Positions 7,762 to 15,051 of a DNA stretch of 19,775 nt are shown here, piece by piece; the stretch's first letter is position 1; each line of letters starts with the position of its first letter. The DNA lies in contig JAGSPR010000153.1 in assembly GCA_018262455.1 (NCBI GenBank), positions 1 through 19,775 on the forward strand. The letters are read 5' to 3'. A program made the position numbers and the translations under genes. Source of the stretch: Deltaproteobacteria bacterium. Its GTDB lineage: Bacteria; Myxococcota; Polyangia; Haliangiales; Haliangiaceae. The notes under the pieces were generated by a model that made no database searches, was not told the DNA's origin, and saw only the letters and a program-made list of their open reading frames with translations.

Positions 7762-9428
7762 GGCTTGTCGTCATCGTCTGGCGAGATCAGGACGTGGTCT
7801 CGGGTCGTGGTTCGAACCTTCCCGAGCGCGAGTTCGCTGGGCAGCGGGCTATCGAGGGAGGGCTCCTGGCGGCGGCGCGTGATGATCTCGACGATCTCGC
7901 GCTGCGACAGGCCGCCGGTGGGGCGGATGGTCACGGTGGCTTGCCGACCGGACTTGGTCTCTCGCGCGGTGACCGAGAGGATCGACTCGACGTCGACGGT
8001 GATGATGAGCTCGACGCGGGCACTTCCGGCCGGGCCGCGAGGGAGATCATCGAGCACGACCTGGCCGAGCTTGCGGTTCTTCGCGACGTCCTTCTCCCCG
8101 CCCTGATAGAGCTCGATCGAGACGAACTTCTGGTCGTCGGCGGTGGTGGCGAACAGCCGGCGAGCGCGGACCGGGAGCATCGAGTTACGCGGCACCATGA
8201 GCGCGAACCCGGAGTCGCCGACCTTGATGCCGATGTCGTGCGGCGTGACGTCGAGCAGCTGCGCGTCATCGGAATCGCCTGCCAGGATGCCAGCATAGGC
8301 GGCGGCCCCGAGCGCCACGACCTCATCGGGATTGGCGCCCTTGGATGGCTTGATCTTGAAGATTCTCTCGACGATCTCCGGAATTGCCGGCCAGCGGCTC
8401 ATGCCGCCGACGAGCAGCACCTCCTCGAGTGCACCGATCTCGGGAAGCCTGGCATCCTCGAGGGCGCGGCGGCACGGTGCCTCGAGCCGGTCGAGCAAGT
8501 CCTTCGTGAGCTGTTCGACGTCGGCGCGCGTGAAGACGCGCTCGTAGTTGATGGGCGCGCCGTGCTGATCGTTGGCCAGGAACGGCAACGAGATCCGGGT
8601 CTCGCGATCGACCGACAGCGCCTTCTTCGCGGTCTCGCAGACCTCGCGCAGGCGCGATAACGCCATCGGGATCGCCGTGAGATCGACGCGATATTGATCG
8701 AACACGTCGTCGACGATGCGCTCGACGATGCGGCGGTCCCAGTCCTCGCCGCCGAGGGCGCTGTCACCGCCGGTCGCGAGCACCTCGAAGATGCCGCCAT
8801 CGACGGCCATGATCGAGATGTCGAACGTTCCGCCGCCGAGATCGAAGACCGCGATGATGCGGCGGCCTGTCTTCACCCGGTGCGCGCCGTACGCGAGGGC
8901 GGCCGCCGTGGGCTCGTTCAGGATCCGGATGACATCGAGCCCGGCGATCTGGGCGGCATCGCGCGTGGCCTGGCGCTGGGCATCATCGAAGTACGCGGGC
9001 ACGGTGACGACCGCACGCGTGACGCGTGCTTTCAGGGCCTCCTCGGCCACCTTGCGGACGGCACGCAGCACGTGGGCGGCGACCTCCTGGGGCGAGATCG
9101 GCTGGCCATGGACTCGGACCCAGGCATCTCCGTTCGGCGCGGCCACGATCCGGAACGGCGCCAGCCGGGTGAACCATGAGATGTCGTCGGCGTTGACCTT
9201 GCGACCGATCAGGCGCTTCGCGCCATAGATGGTGGCGGCGGCGTTGGTCACAGCCTGTCGTCGCGCGCGCGTGCCGACCGAGATCTGGCCGTCCGCGGAC
9301 CAGCTGACCCACGAGGGGATCGTGCGCTCGCCATCAGGACCTGCGAGCGTCCTGGGCTGTCCGTTGTCATCGATGACGGCGACGCACGAGTTGGTGGTTC
9401 CGAGGTCGATGCCGATGATGCGCGACAC
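7758..9428 (-). CDS. Hsp70-family chaperone lacking most of the C-terminal lid
   Basis: A 556-residue Hsp70-type protein. The nucleotide-binding domain is complete: GIDLGTTNS at 6-14, VTVPAYFDDAQRQAT at 141-155, RILNEPTAAALAYG at 168-181, VFDLGGGTFD at 194-203 and VLLVGGMSRWPAI at 337-349. The substrate-binding beta domain covers about 390-505 (LLDVTPHDIGI onward). Only about 45 residues follow, ending DDDDKP, whereas DnaK has a helical lid of roughly 100 or more residues; the protein is therefore a short paralogue, not housekeeping DnaK. The start is GTG at 9428, two bases after the J-domain gene, with GGGAG at 9437-9441 and eight-base spacing; an upstream in-frame extension to 9614 has no Hsp70 content. 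The J-domain protein next door is the natural partner. No GrpE is seen nearby. Confidence 0.93.
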   Translation of the reverse strand: MSRIIGIDLGTTNSCVAVIDDNGQPRTLAGPDGERTIPSWVSWSADGQISVGTRARRQAVTNAAATIYGAKRLIGRKVNADDISWFTRLAPFRIVAAPNGDAWVRVHGQPISPQEVAAHVLRAVRKVAEEALKARVTRAVVTVPAYFDDAQRQATRDAAQIAGLDVIRILNEPTAAALAYGAHRVKTGRRIIAVFDLGGGTFDISIMAVDGGIFEVLATGGDSALGGEDWDRRIVERIVDDVFDQYRVDLTAIPMALSRLREVCETAKKALSVDRETRISLPFLANDQHGAPINYERVFTRADVEQLTKDLLDRLEAPCRRALEDARLPEIGALEEVLLVGGMSRWPAIPEIVERIFKIKPSKGANPDEVVALGAAAYAGILAGDSDDAQLLDVTPHDIGIKVGDSGFALMVPRNSMLPVRARRLFATTADDQKFVSIELYQGGEKDVAKNRKLGQVVLDDLPRGPAGSARVELIITVDVESILSVTARETKSGRQATVTIRPTGGLSQREIVEIITRRRQEPSLDSPLPSELALGKVRTTTRDHVLISPDDDDKP

Positions 9429-9430
9429 GG

Positions 9431-10795
9431 CTATGGCTCCCGCTTTCCCATCAGGCGGGTCAGCAAGCCCTTGCGTTCGTGGGTCGCCTGGCGCCGCATG
9501 TCTGCGAGCTCGCGCGCGGCGCGCTCGTTCGACGGATCGATCTCGAGGGCAGCTTCGAAGCGCTGCGCGGCCTCGAGGCGATCGCGCTGGGCGAGCGCGC
9601 GCAACCCTTCGCACAGCTCGACGCCGGCACGCAGCGTGCGATCCGAGGGCGTGCGCTTGGCCAGCATCTTGTAGGCGGCGAGCGCCTCGTCGAGCTGACC
9701 GGCATCGACCATCGCCTCGACCGCTCCAGGATCCGTGGACTGGGTGACCCCGCGTGGCGGGGTGTTGACGGCGCCGCCCGGCGAGCTGCGCTGCTCGCTG
9801 GACGCGCGAGGGTTCGGAGTGACGACGGAGCTGCTGGTGCGCGGGTTGGGCGTGACGACGGAGTTGGGGTTGCGCGGGGTGGGGTTGACGACCGAGTTGG
9901 GGTTGCGCGGGCTGGGCGTGACGACGGAGCTGCTATTGCGCGGGTTGGGCGTGACGACGGAGCTGGTGGTGCGCGGGTTGGGCGTGACGACGGAGTTGGG
10001 GTTGCGCGGCGTGACGACGGAGTTGGGGTTGCGCGGGTTGGGCGTGACGACGGAGCTGGGGTTGCGCGGGTTGGTGGAGACCGCGGCGCGCGGTGCGGGG
10101 ACCGCACGCGGGGAGGGGGTGCGTCCAAGCGAGGTCAGCACCTGCGTGCGCCCCTCGTCATCGCCGAGCCGGCGATAGGCATCGCGGATCAGGATGAAGA
10201 TCTCGGCGGCGACCTGGCGCAGCTCGGCGGACTCGTAGCGCATGAACCGATCGGGGTGATAGCGCTTCGTCAGATCACCGAACGCGGCGCGGACGTCGAC
10301 GTCGGTCGCCTCGTAACCGACCCCGAGCACGAGGAACGGGTTCAGCTTCTTGAGCGATTCGGCTTCGGCGACCAGGGCGCGGACGAGGTCGGTCTCCGCG
10401 ACCGACATGTCCTCGTGGTCGCCGACCGCCGCCACCGGGCCGCTCTTTGCGGATGGCACGCTCTGGGGCACGCCGGACGGCGGGGTCGCGCTCCGGTTCT
10501 GTTCGGACGACAGTGCACTCTCGATGAGCCAGATCGAGCTGGCGGGGATCGGCGCCAGCTTGAGCTCGACGCCCAACCCACGGTTGGGATCATCGACCCG
10601 GTGCTGGACGACGCCGGTCAGCACGATCACCGAGGCGCTCGGGAGGGTGAGGTCGATCCGCACCTGCGTCCCGATCTCGGGCGGCGTGGCTGCCTTCAAG
10701 AACATCGTGCCGCGGCTCAGGTCACGCTTATAGATCGTGGCTAGCTGCTGCCAGGAGGCGCACCTGAGCTTGATGGAGAGTGCACCACTACCCAT
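9431..10795 (-). CDS. PilZ-like / J-domain / tandem-repeat / TPR fusion protein
   Basis: A 454-residue cytoplasmic protein with four parts. Residues about 5-95 resemble a PilZ domain, with a DLSRG (DxSxxG-type) motif at 25-29 and beta-rich sequence; the usual RxxxR cyclic-di-GMP motif is not clear, so ligand binding is uncertain. Residues about 152-216 are a J domain with the essential HPD at 180-182, which stimulates Hsp70 ATPase. Residues 241-335 are eleven-residue repeats of the type TPNPRNPNSVV. Residues about 356-440 look like one or two TPR units (GQLDEALAAYKMLAKRTPSD; EAAQRFEAALEIDPSNE). The gene ends two bases before the Hsp70 start and follows the receiver gene by 25 bases. It probably brings clients or a second-messenger input to the neighbouring Hsp70. 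Confidence 0.88.
   Translation of the reverse strand: MGSGALSIKLRCASWQQLATIYKRDLSRGTMFLKAATPPEIGTQVRIDLTLPSASVIVLTGVVQHRVDDPNRGLGVELKLAPIPASSIWLIESALSSEQNRSATPPSGVPQSVPSAKSGPVAAVGDHEDMSVAETDLVRALVAEAESLKKLNPFLVLGVGYEATDVDVRAAFGDLTKRYHPDRFMRYESAELRQVAAEIFILIRDAYRRLGDDEGRTQVLTSLGRTPSPRAVPAPRAAVSTNPRNPSSVVTPNPRNPNSVVTPRNPNSVVTPNPRTTSSVVTPNPRNSSSVVTPSPRNPNSVVNPTPRNPNSVVTPNPRTSSSVVTPNPRASSEQRSSPGGAVNTPPRGVTQSTDPGAVEAMVDAGQLDEALAAYKMLAKRTPSDRTLRAGVELCEGLRALAQRDRLEAAQRFEAALEIDPSNERAARELADMRRQATHERKGLLTRLMGKREP
9809..10078 (-). repeat. In-frame 33-bp tandem repeats, about eight units
   Basis: The plus-strand core GTGACGACGGAG (one unit has TTGACGACCGAG) begins at 9819, 9852, 9885, 9918, 9951, 9984, 10011 and 10044. 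The spacing is 33 bp except one 27-bp step, which removes two residues and keeps the frame. On the minus strand it encodes (T/N)P(N/S/T)PR(N/T)(P/S/T)(N/S)SVV, a Pro/Asn/Ser-rich and probably disordered linker. Copies differ by a few bases, so length changes between strains are likely. Confidence 0.95.
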
Positions 10796-10820
10796 GCGAG
10801 GTCCGCGAGATCATAGGCGT

Positions 10821-11849
10821 TCACCGAGCAGGTGGCAACGCTCGGTACCTCGCGAGTACACGCTCATGGCGCTGCTTGATGCGCTCCAGGTAGAGGTGCT
10901 CGCGGGTGCGATAGAGGGCCTCACGCGCCAGCTGGGCGAGTCGCAGGACGACATCGTCGATGTCCTCGAGCGGCTTGTGGACGAATCCGACCACCCCGAG
11001 ATCCGCTGCACTCTCCGCGAGATCGGCATCGTGGACCGAGGTCATCAGGAACGCCGGGAGCCCAGGAACCCGGTCGCGGAGGCGCCGCACCGACTCGAGG
11101 CCATCGATTCCAGGGAGCTGGGCGGCCACGAGCGCGAGGTCGAGCCCGGTGGTGGCGGCAAGGGTTCCGGCCTCCCGCAGGGCCTCCTCGCCGGTGACAT
11201 ACGCAAATGTCGAGATCCCGGCGGTCTCGAGCAGATCGGCCAGGTCGTCGGCCACGGCTCGATCGTGCTCGATCAGGAGGATCACGGGTGCGCGGGTCTC
11301 CTCCAAGGTCGGGTGCTCGCCGGCGGTCCGTGCGTGGGCGAGCGCTTCCTCCGCATCGATCGAGCGCCGCTCGGTGCGGATCAGGTCCTTCAGCATGTCC
11401 TCGATGATGCCGCGCTGCTGGTTGACCAGCTCGCGCTCGACGATGCGGTCGCGCTGGCGCTGGCACGTACGCACGACGACGGCACGCGCGGTCGCCGTGC
11501 CTTCGAGCCCGAGATCGATCACGTCGGCGGCCCCGGCGCGCATGCAGGCCACGATCATCCGGCTCTCGGCCTCGTTCGTGATCGCGACGGGCATGGCGTC
11601 TGGGATCACCGCGAACAGCCGGCGGATCGACTCGGTCGCCTTGCGGACGTCCTCGACCTCACCGGGAGACAGCTCGCGGAGGTCGAGCAGCAGCGCCGGG
11701 AGGCTGGCGTGGTGTTTGGCTAGCTCGGCCGCGGTGGCGAGCTCGTCGACGACGGTGACGGCGATGCCCACGCTGGCGAGCCGATCCATCAGGCCGCGCA
11801 GGGGACCGTGAGCCCCGCTGGGGGCGATGAGGATGGCGGCGCTGTCCAT
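10821..11849 (-). CDS. Double receiver-domain protein with incomplete phosphorylation sites
   Basis: A 342-residue protein with no DNA-binding or enzymatic output. Residues 4-125 look like a receiver fold that keeps an Asp at the usual phospho-site (LLLD, Asp56) and Thr91, but lacks the acidic pair (LIAPSG) and the conserved Lys. A helical linker (about 128-180) follows. Residues 187-305 are a clearer receiver: LIEHD at the acidic pocket, Thr270 (LMTS) and Lys292 (HKPL) are present, but the phospho-accepting Asp is replaced by Ala242 (in DLALVAAQLPGIDG). The protein is probably a pseudo-receiver that works by protein contacts or atypical signals. The ATG at 11849 is chosen over an upstream in-frame extension without domain content. 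It is the first full gene of the minus-strand run, 25 bases before the PilZ/J gene. Confidence 0.85.
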   Translation of the reverse strand: MDSAAILIAPSGAHGPLRGLMDRLASVGIAVTVVDELATAAELAKHHASLPALLLDLRELSPGEVEDVRKATESIRRLFAVIPDAMPVAITNEAESRMIVACMRAGAADVIDLGLEGTATARAVVVRTCQRQRDRIVERELVNQQRGIIEDMLKDLIRTERRSIDAEEALAHARTAGEHPTLEETRAPVILLIEHDRAVADDLADLLETAGISTFAYVTGEEALREAGTLAATTGLDLALVAAQLPGIDGLESVRRLRDRVPGLPAFLMTSVHDADLAESAADLGVVGFVHKPLEDIDDVVLRLAQLAREALYRTREHLYLERIKQRHERVLARYRALPPAR

Positions 11850-11995
11850 GTTACCGGAAGTCCCAACGGTACTCACCGTTGTCGATGATCTGCGCGATCG
11901 AGAATGGCACGCCGAAGTGTTCCTCGGGGAGATAGTACCTCGACGCTCTCGAAAACAGAACGCCACGGGTCGGCGGCGGGCACAGCTCAAGTAAG
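11850..11995. promoter_or_regulatory. Divergent promoter region between the chaperone/transporter run and hemE
   Basis: This 146-bp gap separates the receiver gene (minus) from hemE (plus) and is the longest intergenic stretch in the window. It must hold the hemE promoter and probably that of the minus-strand run. It is less GC-rich than its flanks (for example TCGAAAACAGAACG at 11949-11962). I could not identify convincing -35/-10 boxes or a clear operator. Part of it may encode the short open frame described separately. Confidence 0.4.
11851..11910 (-). CDS. Possible short upstream ORF (leader peptide or 3' remnant of a gene)
   Basis: A minus-strand frame ends with TAA one base before the ATG of the receiver gene. 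Its last codons read [20 protein letters not shown] and then GEYRWDFR, which looks more like real protein than the usual Arg/Pro/Ser-rich shadow frames here. The only conventional start is GTG at 11910 (19 codons), preceded by GAGGAA with about nine-base spacing. The frame stays open back to 12039, inside hemE on the opposite strand, but without ATG, GTG or TTG. It could be a leader peptide coupled to the receiver gene or the end of a decayed gene. I do not recognise the sequence. Confidence 0.3.
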   Translation of the reverse strand: MPFSIAQIIDNGEYRWDFR

Positions 11996-13063
11996 ATGCG
12001 CGTGATGTCCGAGCACCTATTCTTGCGCGCATGCCGTCGTCAACCGGTGGAGCGCACGCCGATCTGGATGATGCGCCAGGCAGGGCGTTACTTGCCCTCG
12101 TATCGCGCGGTCCGGGCGCGTGCGTCGTTCCTCGAGCTGTGCCGCACGCCCGAGCTTGCCTGCGAGGTGACGCTCCAGCCGATCGATCAGCTCGGGTTCG
12201 ACGCCGCGATCCTGTTCTCCGACATCCTCATCACGCTCCCCGCGATGGGCCTCGACGTCGCGTTCCCCGATGCCGGGCCGAAGATCGGCACCCCGATCCG
12301 CACCCGGGCGGCGATCGATGCCCTGCGCGTCCCCGATCCGGAGGCCGAGCTGCCGTTCGTGATGGAGGCGATCCGGCAGATCAAGCGCGCCCTCGCCGGT
12401 CGAGTGCCGTTGATCGGCTTTGCCGGGGCGCCGCTCACGATGCTGACCTATGCGGTCGAAGGCGGCGGCTCGAAGGATTACCCGCACACCAAGCGGATGC
12501 TGTACGGCGCTCCCGATGCCGCCCACGCGCTGCTCGACAAGCTCGCGCGGACTTGCGCGACATTCCTCGAGGCGCAGGTCGCGGCTGGCGCTGATTGCGT
12601 GCAGATCTTCGACAGCTGGGGCGGCATCGTGTCCCCCGGTGACTTCCGCGAGTACCCCCTGCGCTACGCCAAGCGCGTGATCGAACAGCTACGCGCATCG
12701 AAGACCTTCGCGAAGTCGCCCGTGCCGATCATCTACTTCGTCAACGGCTGCGCGCCCTATCTCGACGACTACGCCTCGAGCGGGGCGGACGTGCTCGGCG
12801 TCGATTGGCGGGTCGGCATCGACGAGGTCCGCCGACGGGTCGGCGAGGGCGTCGCGCTGCAGGGCAACCTGGATCCGGGCGCGTTGTTCGCGAGCCCCGC
12901 CGAGATCCGCACCCGGGTCGCCGACATCCTCGCGCGAGCCGGCGATCGGGGGCACATCTTCAACCTCGGCCACGGCGTGCTGCCCGAGACCGACCCCGAG
13001 CACGTTCGCGCGATGGTGACCGCGGTACGGGAGCTGTCGGCGAAGTCGGGATCCGGCGAGTGA
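11996..13063 (+). CDS. hemE: Uroporphyrinogen decarboxylase
   Basis: A 355-residue cytoplasmic enzyme that decarboxylates the four acetate side chains of uroporphyrinogen III to give coproporphyrinogen III in haem synthesis. Family blocks are intact: [17 protein letters not shown] at 21-37 with substrate-binding Arg27 and Arg31, LFSDIL with Asp76, [18 protein letters not shown] with Tyr152, QIFDSWGG with Ser207, and [14 protein letters not shown] with His326. The length fits the usual 340-360 residues. The start may be ATG 11996 or ATG 12005 ([14 protein letters not shown]); neither has a clear ribosome site, and the second matches the usual N-terminal length about as well. The stop overlaps the next start by four bases (GTGA), which couples it to the hemG-type gene. 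Confidence 0.96.
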   Translation: MRVMSEHLFLRACRRQPVERTPIWMMRQAGRYLPSYRAVRARASFLELCRTPELACEVTLQPIDQLGFDAAILFSDILITLPAMGLDVAFPDAGPKIGTPIRTRAAIDALRVPDPEAELPFVMEAIRQIKRALAGRVPLIGFAGAPLTMLTYAVEGGGSKDYPHTKRMLYGAPDAAHALLDKLARTCATFLEAQVAAGADCVQIFDSWGGIVSPGDFREYPLRYAKRVIEQLRASKTFAKSPVPIIYFVNGCAPYLDDYASSGADVLGVDWRVGIDEVRRRVGEGVALQGNLDPGALFASPAEIRTRVADILARAGDRGHIFNLGHGVLPETDPEHVRAMVTAVRELSAKSGSGE

Positions 13064-14284
13064 AAGTCGCGGTGGTGGGCGGCGGCCTCGGCGGGCTCAC
13101 CGTTGCGCGCACGCTCGTGGCAGCGGGAATCGATGCCCACGTGCTGGAAGCGGGGCCGCGCGCAGGGGGCGTGATCGGCACCAGCCGGGATGGTGGTTAT
13201 CTCCGCGAACACGCGGCGAGCTCGTTTCTCGGCGGACCCCCGCGTGGCGCGCTCGCGCTGTGCAACCAGCTCGGCGTCGAGGTCGAGCAGGCGTCGCCTC
13301 GTGCGAAGCGGCGCTGGATCTACATCGACGGCAAGCTGCGCGCGCTGCCGCACGGCCCGCTCCCGCCGGCTCGGTGCAGAGGCCGCGCGAGCGATCGTCG
13401 CCCCGTTCGTGACGGGCGTGTACGCGGCCGACGCGCACGACATCAGCGTCGAGGCCGGGTTTCCCCGGCTCGCCGCACTCGAGGCGCACGGCGGCCTGGT
13501 ACGCGGGCTCGCCCGCGAGGCGGTGCGAGGCTTGTTTGGCAGGCTGGTCGGTCGCCAGGACCACCGCACGCCGCGTGGGCTCTGGGCGCCGCGAGGCGGG
13601 CTGGGCACGCTGATCGACGCGCTCGTCGCCGAGCTCGGGCCTCGGGTCCGGATCGGCACGCCGGTCGGCATGGTGAATCCTGCACCACGCGGTGTCACGA
13701 TCGACGGCGAGGCCTGGGATGGTGTCGTGCTCGCGATCCCCGCCGAGGAGGCCCGTTCGATCATCGCGGTGCCCGCGCTGGCGGACCGGCTGGCCGGGTT
13801 TCACCGCGCACCGACGGCGATCGTCTATCTCGGATTCCCCGAGGCAGCGCTGCCCGGTGCCCAGGACGGCTTCGGCGCCCTCGTCGCGCTGGGTGAAGAT
13901 GTCCGCGTGCTCGGGATCGTGTTCGAGTCGGTCGTGTGGTCGGATCGTGCCCCTGCCGGTCACGTCCTGCTGCGCTGCATCTTTGGCGGCGGTCGCGATC
14001 CCGATGCCGTGAAGCTCGATGACAGCGCCTTGCTCGCCCAGGCGACCCGCGATGTCGGGGTCGTGCTCGGCGTGACCGGCAAGCCCACGCACGGTAGCGT
14101 CGTGCGCTGGCAGCGCGGGGTCGCCCAGTACGCGGTGGGCCATCGCGATCACGTCCGGGCCGCCGTCACCGCGGCGCGCACCCACAGGATCGCGCTCGCC
14201 GGTGCGGACTATCACGGCCCGGGCGTCAACGATCTGTGCACCGACACCGACCGGATTGTCGACGAGGTGCGGGCGTGGAGCTAG
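13060..14284 (+). pseudogene. hemG: Oxygen-dependent protoporphyrinogen oxidase gene with out-of-frame internal deletion
   Basis: From GTG 13060 the first frame encodes a flavin-binding N-terminus: GGGLGGL at 7-13, Glu30 in VLEAGPRAGGVIG, and the family stretch to 'DGKLRALPHGP'. Homology then jumps to the next frame at about 13360-13366, continuing RRLGAEAARAIVAPFVTGVYAA and on to 'IALAGADYHGPGVND...' with the stop at 14284. In HemY/PPOX-type enzymes about 45-50 residues normally lie between the 'LxPxPxGP' and 'RRLGxE' blocks; here they are missing and the frame is shifted. In the first frame alone the protein would continue as unrelated Arg-rich sequence. The symbol is used loosely; some authors call this type hemY. 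The enzyme would make protoporphyrin IX using FAD and oxygen, and the pairing with hemE fits. A sequencing or assembly error is an alternative to a true pseudogene. Confidence 0.85.
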
Positions 14285-15042
14285 CCCGCTGCGCGCTGCT
14301 CTCGATCGCCGCGTGCGTCGCCGCGTGCTCCGGTAACAAGTCTCGAACTGCCGACGATGCGCTGCGCGCCACGGGCCACGTCGAGGGCGACGCGGCGGTC
14401 AGCTCCGACGCGTCGCCTGCGCAACCCGGAGACCTGCAGGTCCGCGTCGAGTGGAAGGCCGTGCCGGCGGTGGCGCGTAACTCACCGGGCCGCACGCGGT
14501 GCAACACCGCGCGGGCCGCCTCGGTGACACCGACGACGACGTGGGGCATCCCCGAGACATTCGTGTTCGTCGACGGCGCGCCCGCGGCTCCTGCCGAGGT
14601 CCGGGTGGTGCTCGCTGATTGCGCACTCCGTCCGCGGGTCGCGGTCGGCCGCTCGGTGATCGTCGAGAGCGCGGTCGACCGGCCGGCGCGCGTCACGCTG
14701 GTCAAGCAGGGGACCGTCTCCGACAACGGCGTCTTCCACCCAGGCGAGGCACGCGTGATCCAGCTTCCGGTCGCCGGCCACGCCGTCCGCGTGTCGCTCG
14801 ACCCCGACGGGATCTACCAGCTTGCCACCGAGGACGCGGAGCCCGAGATCTCGTGGATCGTCGCCGCACCTGCCGCCGTCACCGATCCGAGCGGTCAGGC
14901 GATCGTCAAGGGCCTGTCCCCCGGCGCTCACCAGATCACCGCCTGGTTGCCCGCGCGCGGCAACCAGCCGGCCGGTCGGGCCTCGGCCGCTGCGACCGTG
15001 GTCGGCAGCGAGCTCGCCGAGATCACCGTCCCGCTGCGCTGA
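14275..15042 (+). CDS. Secreted lipoprotein with beta-rich, cupredoxin-like domain
   Basis: A 255-residue protein. GTG 14275 is chosen because it gives a lipoprotein signal (MELARCALLSIAACVAAC, lipobox VAAC) and has GAGG at 14264-14267 with seven-base spacing; a longer upstream start would spoil the signal. After a low-complexity linker (about residues 25-50), the sequence is beta-rich, with two cysteines (in 'TRCNT' and 'LADCALRP'), a 'NGVFHPGEARVIQLP' segment and a final 'VKGLSPGAHQITAWLP' strand pair. The pattern resembles plastocyanin-like or carboxypeptidase-regulatory-type folds, but I see no full copper site, so the function is unknown. The start overlaps the hemG end by ten bases; this is probably operon packing, since a role in haem synthesis is not indicated. 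Confidence 0.75.
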   Translation: MELARCALLSIAACVAACSGNKSRTADDALRATGHVEGDAAVSSDASPAQPGDLQVRVEWKAVPAVARNSPGRTRCNTARAASVTPTTTWGIPETFVFVDGAPAAPAEVRVVLADCALRPRVAVGRSVIVESAVDRPARVTLVKQGTVSDNGVFHPGEARVIQLPVAGHAVRVSLDPDGIYQLATEDAEPEISWIVAAPAAVTDPSGQAIVKGLSPGAHQITAWLPARGNQPAGRASAAATVVGSELAEITVPLR

Positions 15043-15051
15043 GGTCAGCGC
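15036..15051. other. Inverted repeat joining two convergent stop codons
   Basis: GCGCTGA (15036-15042), GG, TCAGCGC (15045-15051) is a perfect seven-base inverted repeat with a two-base centre. Both flanking genes therefore end with CGC TGA. The loop is too short for a good hairpin. Confidence 0.55.

Noticed and set aside
6085..8106. A 673-codon open frame on the plus strand opposite the ABC and GbsR genes.
   Set aside because: It is antisense to genes with clear motifs, is rich in Arg/His/Gln in a way typical of high-GC shadow frames, and shows no domain.
9809..10078. Regularly spaced repeats that might be a CRISPR array.
   Set aside because: The whole 33-bp unit is repeated without unique spacers, it lies in frame inside a gene, and no cas gene is present.
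9479..10744. A 421-codon plus-strand frame with 'GRDDGVGVARV' repeats.
   Set aside because: It is the antisense reading of the 33-bp repeats and J-protein gene; the minus strand has the real HPD and TPR motifs.
13097..14215. A long minus-strand frame opposite hemG.
   Set aside because: The plus strand carries protoporphyrinogen oxidase homology on both sides of the break; the minus frame is Arg/Asp-rich shadow.
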